Shown: one piece after another, positions 59,757 through 64,000 of the stretch | Layout of the letters: every line of letters starts with the position of its first letter | Position numbering within the stretch: the stretch's first letter is position 1 | Origin: Acidobacteria bacterium 28-1 | GTDB taxonomy: Bacteria; Acidobacteriota; Blastocatellia; Pyrinomonadales; Pyrinomonadaceae | DNA: 64,000 nucleotides | Reading direction: 5' to 3' | NCBI GenBank assembly: GCA_002050365.1 | Contig: MWYZ01000080.1 | Location: forward strand, 1 to 64,000 | Position numbers and translations under genes: made by a program | The notes under the pieces: generated by a model | Told to the model about the DNA's origin: nothing | Seen by the model: only the letters and a program-made list of their open reading frames with translations | Database searches by the model: none

Positions 59757-61340
59757 TTATTTTTCGGTTGCAAATTCGTTCTCGAAGTTTATTTTTTCGC
59801 TCCGGAAGATTTCCGCCCCCGATTTTTGTATCGAATGCACGTCCCATTTTTCATCGCGCCGGTCGGGGAAATCCGTGCGGAAATGTCCGCCGCGCGATTC
59901 TTCACGCCACAACGCTGCCGTTGCCACCAGTTTTGCCAAAGTTACGAAATTACGCGAGGACCTGCCGAGATTAGCCTTAGAAATTTGTTCAAATTCCTGA
60001 AGTGCGCGTTTCAAACCCGGCTCATCGCGCAGAATCCCGACTCGCTCCCACATTACGCGCTTGACGCGCTTTCGCACGGCGGTCGAAATTCCAGATTCCA
60101 GATTCCAGATTCCAGATTGTGAATCCGATTTTGAATTTTGAATTTTGAATTTTGAATTCTCCAATGCGGCTTCGCCTGCTCGCGCACCAAAAACCAAGCC
60201 TTCGAGAAGCGAGTTTGAAGCCAAGCGGTTTGCACCATGGACGCCCGTGCAGGCGACTTCGCCCGCTGCGTAAAGTCCTGCAATCGTTGTGCGTCCGTGC
60301 AAATCGGTGCGAATGCCGCCCATACAGTAATGCGAAGCGGGCGACACGGGAAGCATATCCGTGGCGATATTTAAATTATAAAACTTGCACGTTTCGTAGA
60401 TTTTCGGAAAGCGATTTTTTAAAAATTCTTCCGTATGTGCGGTCATATCGAGAAAAACCGTTCGAGTTCCCGTGCGGCGCATTTCCGCCACGATTGAACG
60501 ACTGACGACATCGCGCGGCGCGAGTTCGAGTTTTTCATCATAACGCGACATAAAGCGTTCGCCTGAAGCGTTTCGCAAAATTCCACCTTCGCCGCGCATC
60601 GCTTCCGACAACAAAAATCTCGGTGCGTTTTCCAAATTCAAAGCCGTCGGATGAAACTGTATAAATTCCATATCCGCCATTTCTGCGCCTGCAAAATATG
60701 CCATCGCCATTCCGTCGCCGGTGGCGACCGGCGGATTTGTCGTGTGCAGAAATAATTGTCCCGCGCCGCCCGTGCAAAGAATTACGGCGCGGGCGTAAAT
60801 TTCTCGCGGCGCACGCAAGATAGGGTCGAGAAAGCGAACGCCGACGCATCGTCCGTCCTGCACAATCAAACTTTCCGTATTGGCAAACGGCATCAACAGA
60901 ATCATTTTTTCCTGCCGTGCGCGGGCAATTAAAGCGCGGACGATTTCCTTGCCCGTCGAATCGCCGTGCGCGTGCAGAATTCGTCGGCGCGAATGCGCGG
61001 CTTCTTTTGTGAAAACAAGCCGCCCGCCTTCGCGGTCAAACTCAGTTCCCCATTCGATAAGTTGCTGAATATATTTTGTGCCTTCGACGACAAGCGTTTC
61101 GACCGCTTTTTCATCACACAAACCCGCGCCCGCGTAAAGCGTGTCTTCTTCGTGAAGTTCCGCGTTGTCGTCGTCCGAAAGAACCACGGCGACACCGCCT
61201 TGCGCGTATTCGGTGTTCGACTCACTCGTCTTATCTTTGGTTAAAACCGTAACCCGCGCACCTGTTTGGGCGAGTTCAATCGAAGCGCGAAGCCCGGCGA
61301 CTCCGCTTCCGATGACGATAAAATCAGTTTCCAGCGACAT
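59757..61340 (-). CDS. nadB: L-aspartate oxidase with a repeat-derived insert
   Basis: 527 residues. The FAD site is 'FIVIGSGVAGLRASIELAQTGARVTVLTK', followed by 'NTEYAQGGVAVVL', 'HSRRRILHAHGDSTGKEIVRAL', 'FIQFHPTAL', 'SHYCMGGIRTDLHGRTTIAGLYAAGEVACTGVHGANRLASNSLLEGLVFG'. It oxidises aspartate to iminoaspartate for NAD synthesis. Between the catalytic part and the C-terminal helical domain, residues ~393-420 read ENSKFKIQNSKSDSQSGIWN then 'LESGISTA', encoded by two heptamer tracts. They keep frame in a surface linker. No nadA/nadC in the window. Confidence 0.95.
   Translation of the reverse strand: MSLETDFIVIGSGVAGLRASIELAQTGARVTVLTKDKTSESNTEYAQGGVAVVLSDDDNAELHEEDTLYAGAGLCDEKAVETLVVEGTKYIQQLIEWGTEFDREGGRLVFTKEAAHSRRRILHAHGDSTGKEIVRALIARARQEKMILLMPFANTESLIVQDGRCVGVRFLDPILRAPREIYARAVILCTGGAGQLFLHTTNPPVATGDGMAMAYFAGAEMADMEFIQFHPTALNLENAPRFLLSEAMRGEGGILRNASGERFMSRYDEKLELAPRDVVSRSIVAEMRRTGTRTVFLDMTAHTEEFLKNRFPKIYETCKFYNLNIATDMLPVSPASHYCMGGIRTDLHGRTTIAGLYAAGEVACTGVHGANRLASNSLLEGLVFGARAGEAALENSKFKIQNSKSDSQSGIWNLESGISTAVRKRVKRVMWERVGILRDEPGLKRALQEFEQISKANLGRSSRNFVTLAKLVATAALWREESRGGHFRTDFPDRRDEKWDVHSIQKSGAEIFRSEKINFENEFATEK
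60083..60165. repeat. two heptamer tracts inside nadB
   Basis: ATTCCAGATTCCAGATTCCAGATTCCAG (four ATTCCAG units) and GATTTTGAATTTTGAATTTTGAATTTTGAATT (four TTTTGAA units), separated by ~10 bases, both in frame in nadB. They are the same classes of heptamers that lie between genes. Confidence 0.9.
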
Positions 61341-61436
61341 TACGAAACTTTAGCAAATCTCGAAGTTTAAAGTCTAAAGTTCAATGTCGAAACCATCTGT
61401 GTTTGTTTGCGTTTGAATAAAAATTAATTTTTATAC

Positions 61437-61464
61437 TTGACAACTACGAAAAGTTTCGTATAAA
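61437..61464 (+). promoter_or_regulatory. promoter with BlaI-type operator for the blaI-M56 operon
   Basis: TTGACA (61437-61442), a 16-base spacer and TATAAA (61459-61464) form a near-consensus promoter. Between and into these lies TACGAAA-AG-TTTCGTA (61445-61460), a perfect 7+7 dyad. A BlaI/MecI-family repressor bound there would block polymerase, as in the known bla/mec operators, although the operator sequence differs. The gene starts 30 bases downstream. Confidence 0.7.
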
Positions 61465-61493
61465 GTCTAAATCGAAGTTTATCGTAAAAGAAA

Positions 61494-61883
61494 ATGGCAA
61501 AACAAAACCAACCAACCCAAGCCGAACTAGAAATCCTCTGCGTAATTTGGGAGCGCGAAACGGCGACCGTCCGCGAAATTTTTGAAGTTATCAATCGGCG
61601 AAAACCGACGATTTACACAACCGTTTTAAAGCTGCTGCAGATTATGGACGAGAAAGGACTTGTCGAGCGCGACCGGACAAATCGAGCGCACGTTTATCGC
61701 GCGAAAATCAAGCAAAGCGATACGGGCAAACAAATGTTAAGAGACGTTGTGCAAAAGGTTTTTGGCGGCTCGGCGTTAAAATTAGTGCAGCAGGTTTTGG
61801 AAACGGAAACGACATCGGCAGAAGATTTGCGCGAGATTCGCAAAATGATTCGGGAAGCCGAAAAGAAGGGAGAATCAAAATGA
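61494..61883 (+). CDS. BlaI/MecI/CopY-family winged-helix repressor
   Basis: 129 residues. The winged-helix part has 'PTQAELEILCVIWERETATVREIFEVINRRKPTIYTTVLKLLQIMDEKGLVERDRTNRAHVYRAKI', and the C-terminal dimerisation helices 'MLRDVVQKVFGGSALKLVQQVLET'. BlaI dimers repress their own operon until cleaved by the M56 partner. The stop overlaps the partner's start (ATGA), the usual arrangement. A dyad that suits it lies in its own promoter. Confidence 0.92.
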   Translation: MAKQNQPTQAELEILCVIWERETATVREIFEVINRRKPTIYTTVLKLLQIMDEKGLVERDRTNRAHVYRAKIKQSDTGKQMLRDVVQKVFGGSALKLVQQVLETETTSAEDLREIRKMIREAEKKGESK

Positions 61884-63913
61884 TTTTAGAAAATTTAGCC
61901 GATTCACAGTTGATTGAAAATCTCGGTTGGACGCTTCTGCATTCCGTTTGGCAAATTGCATTCGTCGCGTTGTGGCTTTTTTTAGCGTTGCGCGCTTTCG
62001 CCAAATCTTCGGCAAACTCGCGTTATCTGGTTTCACTTTTCGCGCTTGGTTTAGCATTTCTTATTCCGCTGACAACTTTTGTTTGGCTGTCGCAAAATTC
62101 GGCGAATGTGAGACACGGCTTTATAAATACCGACACTAAAAACGCGGTGACCATTAACGAAACATTTCAGCCAACGGAAGATGTTCCGCCGCTTAAAAAC
62201 ATAAGGAGCGCAAACTCGGCAAGTGAGAATTTTTTTATTTCCGTAGAAAATTTGCAAACCGGTTTTACGGAAAACTTCTCTGCTCTTTCGCCGATTTTGG
62301 TTGGTTTGTGGTTTTTGGGAATTATACTTTTCGCCATTCGTTTGTTTGGCGGAATCTGGCAGCTTCACATTTATAAAACACGCGAAAATTCATCGCCAAA
62401 CGAAAATTGGCAAGCGAAATTCGCAGATTTGGGCGAGCGATTAAAAATTAAACAGCGAGTTAAACTCTTACAATCAAAAATCGTCGAAACACCAATGGTT
62501 ATCGGCTGGCTCAAGCCTGTAATATTAGTTCCGACGAGCGTTTTTCTCGGTATAAACCCGCAGGAACTCGAAGCGATCCTCGCGCATGAACTCGAGCATA
62601 TTCGCCGCTACGATTATCTCGTTAATTTCGCCCAAAATTTTGTCGAGATTATGTTTTTCTATCATCCTGCGGTGTGGTGGATTTCCGCCAACATCAGACG
62701 TGAGCGCGAATGCGCGTGTGATGACGCGGTAGTGCGGACGCTGGAAAATTCGCAAATTGTCTATGCCAATGCGTTGGCTAATCTTGAGGAATTTCGCCAC
62801 TCGGCGAAACAAACCGCGTCGCCTGTTTTGGTGGCGGCAAACGGAGGTAAATTAATGAAACGAATTGAAAGAATAATAAACAATAAAAACGCCAAGATAA
62901 GCGCAAACGGAAATTCACTTTGGTCGGCGAGTTTGGCTTGCGGGCTTATCTTGGCACTCGTGTTAGGTATATTTTCGGCGATGCAGCAGTCATCTGTCAA
63001 TGCCCAAACGAAAATAAACGACGTGAAAGGGCGAAAGATGGCAGTCGGTTTTGTCTCGATTCCGCCCGTTGACCGAATGGAAAATCCGCCGAAAGACGCG
63101 GACGCGACAGCGCGACTTTTAATTGAAAAACTAAAAGCGCACCAAGTTCCGGCAATCGGATTCGTGCATGGTCAAATGATTTCCGACGGAGAAAAAATGT
63201 ATCCGGTGCGGGCGGAAATCGTGCGAACCTGGCGCGATGCCGGATTTGAAATCGGCATCGGCGGCTATAAACACATCTGGTTTTACGACACGCCGTTTGA
63301 CGAATACGTCGCCAACGCCGAGAAAAACGAGCGCATCACAAAGCAGATTTTGGCTGAGAAAAATTTGCCGCTGCGTTATTTCAGTTATCCCTTTTTAAAT
63401 AATGGAAAAACGACTGAAGATAAAAATCGTTTTGAAAATTGGCTGACGACGCGCAGTTTGCGCTCGGTCAAATACACTTTCGACAATCAGGAATGGATGT
63501 ATTCGTTCGCCTACGACGCGGCGCGAAAGGATAACGACGTGAACACGATGAAGGAAATCCGCGTTGAATATCTCGATTACATGACGAAAATGACCGAGCA
63601 TTATGAAGCATATTCGCAAGAGATGTTCGGACGCGACATCGCTCAAACTTTAGTGTTAACGCCGAGCCGTTTAGTTACCGACACGGCTGATGAATTTTTT
63701 GGATTTTTGGCGAAACGCGGCTACAAATTCGTTTTGATGGACGAAGCGCAGTCGGATGAAGCATATCAAACAAAAGAAGCGTTAGTTGACAGCAAATCGG
63801 GAATTTCTTGGTTTGAACGCTGGCAGATGGCGCAAGGCAAAAAATTGCTCGACGAGCCGAAAGTCAGCAAAACGGTGTGGCGAATCTGGCAGGAAATGAA
63901 AGACAAAAAGTAA
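61880..63913 (+). CDS. BlaR1-like M56 metallopeptidase fused to a degenerate polysaccharide-deacetylase-like domain
   Basis: 677 residues. The N-terminal part has four membrane helices and an M56 zinc protease with 'LAHELEHIRRYDYL' (His236, Glu237, His240) and 'RRERECACDDAVVRTL'. A further helix at ~350-375 ('SLACGLILALVLGIFSAM') exports the C-terminal domain (388-677). That domain has 'AVGFVSIPPVDRMENPPKDADATARLLIEKLKAHQVPAIGFVHGQ', 'WRDAGFEIGIGGYKHIWF', 'LRYFSYPFLNNG' and 'FLAKRGYKFVLMDEAQSDEAY', the order of acidobacterial NodB-type deacetylases. The catalytic Asp-Asp and the H-x3-H motif are not intact. It probably senses envelope or sugar ligands and cleaves BlaI (inference). Confidence 0.82.
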   Translation: MILENLADSQLIENLGWTLLHSVWQIAFVALWLFLALRAFAKSSANSRYLVSLFALGLAFLIPLTTFVWLSQNSANVRHGFINTDTKNAVTINETFQPTEDVPPLKNIRSANSASENFFISVENLQTGFTENFSALSPILVGLWFLGIILFAIRLFGGIWQLHIYKTRENSSPNENWQAKFADLGERLKIKQRVKLLQSKIVETPMVIGWLKPVILVPTSVFLGINPQELEAILAHELEHIRRYDYLVNFAQNFVEIMFFYHPAVWWISANIRRERECACDDAVVRTLENSQIVYANALANLEEFRHSAKQTASPVLVAANGGKLMKRIERIINNKNAKISANGNSLWSASLACGLILALVLGIFSAMQQSSVNAQTKINDVKGRKMAVGFVSIPPVDRMENPPKDADATARLLIEKLKAHQVPAIGFVHGQMISDGEKMYPVRAEIVRTWRDAGFEIGIGGYKHIWFYDTPFDEYVANAEKNERITKQILAEKNLPLRYFSYPFLNNGKTTEDKNRFENWLTTRSLRSVKYTFDNQEWMYSFAYDAARKDNDVNTMKEIRVEYLDYMTKMTEHYEAYSQEMFGRDIAQTLVLTPSRLVTDTADEFFGFLAKRGYKFVLMDEAQSDEAYQTKEALVDSKSGISWFERWQMAQGKKLLDEPKVSKTVWRIWQEMKDKK

Positions 63914-63996
63914 AAAGTAAAAAGGCAAAAGTTAAACAAAGTCGTCAGTTATTAATTTGAAAGTTTATAACTGACGACTATTTACTTTTTACTTTC
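63908..63996. repeat. nested heptamer hairpin after the M56 gene
   Basis: AAGTAAAAAGTAAAAAG faces CTATTTACTTTTTACTTTCG, and inside them GTCGTCAGTTAT faces ATAACTGACGAC. It starts just before the M56 stop codon (the final DKK and TAA are part of the tract). Confidence 0.85.
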
Positions 63997-64000
63997 GCCG

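Noticed and set aside
59724-60122. 132-codon plus-strand ORF with a hydrophobic start
   Set aside because: Antisense to the 3' end of nadB; the hydrophobic stretch is a shadow of coding DNA.
1-64000. tRNA and rRNA genes
   Set aside because: Gaps were scanned by eye for T-loop and anticodon patterns; none found.

Overview
The window looks like a chromosomal segment of an Acidobacteriota bacterium, probably of the Blastocatellia/Pyrinomonadaceae kind. This is inferred from gene content: a VWFA-related acidobacterial domain protein, many small secreted proteins of unknown function, an S46 peptidase, a prolyl oligopeptidase, a TonB-domain protein and M56/BlaI pairs. The sequence is moderately AT-rich. 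Intergenic spaces are littered with short tandem heptanucleotide words, often folded into perfect hairpins. No rRNA, tRNA or CRISPR array was seen.

Layout. (1) 1-4.6 kb: an IS/PIN-toxin scar, then a minus-strand bacterial microcompartment (BMC) operon. It has a class II aldolase with a putative encapsulation peptide, one BMC-H, three BMC-P, an embedded DoxX membrane protein, a Uma2 nuclease-like gene and a small protein with a four-cysteine tail. Two small membrane-anchored proteins and the redox repressor Rex lie just upstream. (2) 5.4-9.1 kb: a retroviral-type aspartic protease pair, then ruvA and ruvB separated by an xisH-xisI pair in which xisH is frameshifted, then a TonB-domain protein. 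(3) 9.3-14.5 kb: gyrA interrupted by two different LAGLIDADG inteins of 437 residues each. (4) 15-22.5 kb: secreted beta-helix protein, nrdR, flippase-like protein, ECF sigma factor with a tandem zinc-finger anti-sigma, and an M23 peptidase. (5) 22.6-36.4 kb: S46 and S9 peptidases, a dead ISAs1-like element, purA, a GNAT, glgA, rho, engB and a frameshifted DUF389-like gene. (6) 36.5-49.7 kb: glnE, secreted proteins of unknown role, dus, coaD, a VOC protein, a VWA protein, an aminotransferase and an aldo/keto reductase. (7) 50-64 kb: a BMP-type nucleoside ABC transporter operon containing a Doc/antitoxin pair, a pyrimidine-nucleoside phosphorylase, ispF/ispD, a PIN-TRAM protein, nadB, and a BlaI/M56 sensor pair whose sensor carries a deacetylase-like domain.

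Most notable: the double-intein gyrA, whose first intein lacks two normally conserved splicing histidines; the BMC operon with its Cys-tail protein and DoxX gene; the BlaI/M56-deacetylase signalling pair with a clear promoter/operator; and the mobile heptanucleotide repeats, which also sit in frame inside nadB, the phosphorylase gene and the BMC Cys-tail gene.

All functional names are from reading translations and motifs; no database search was possible.
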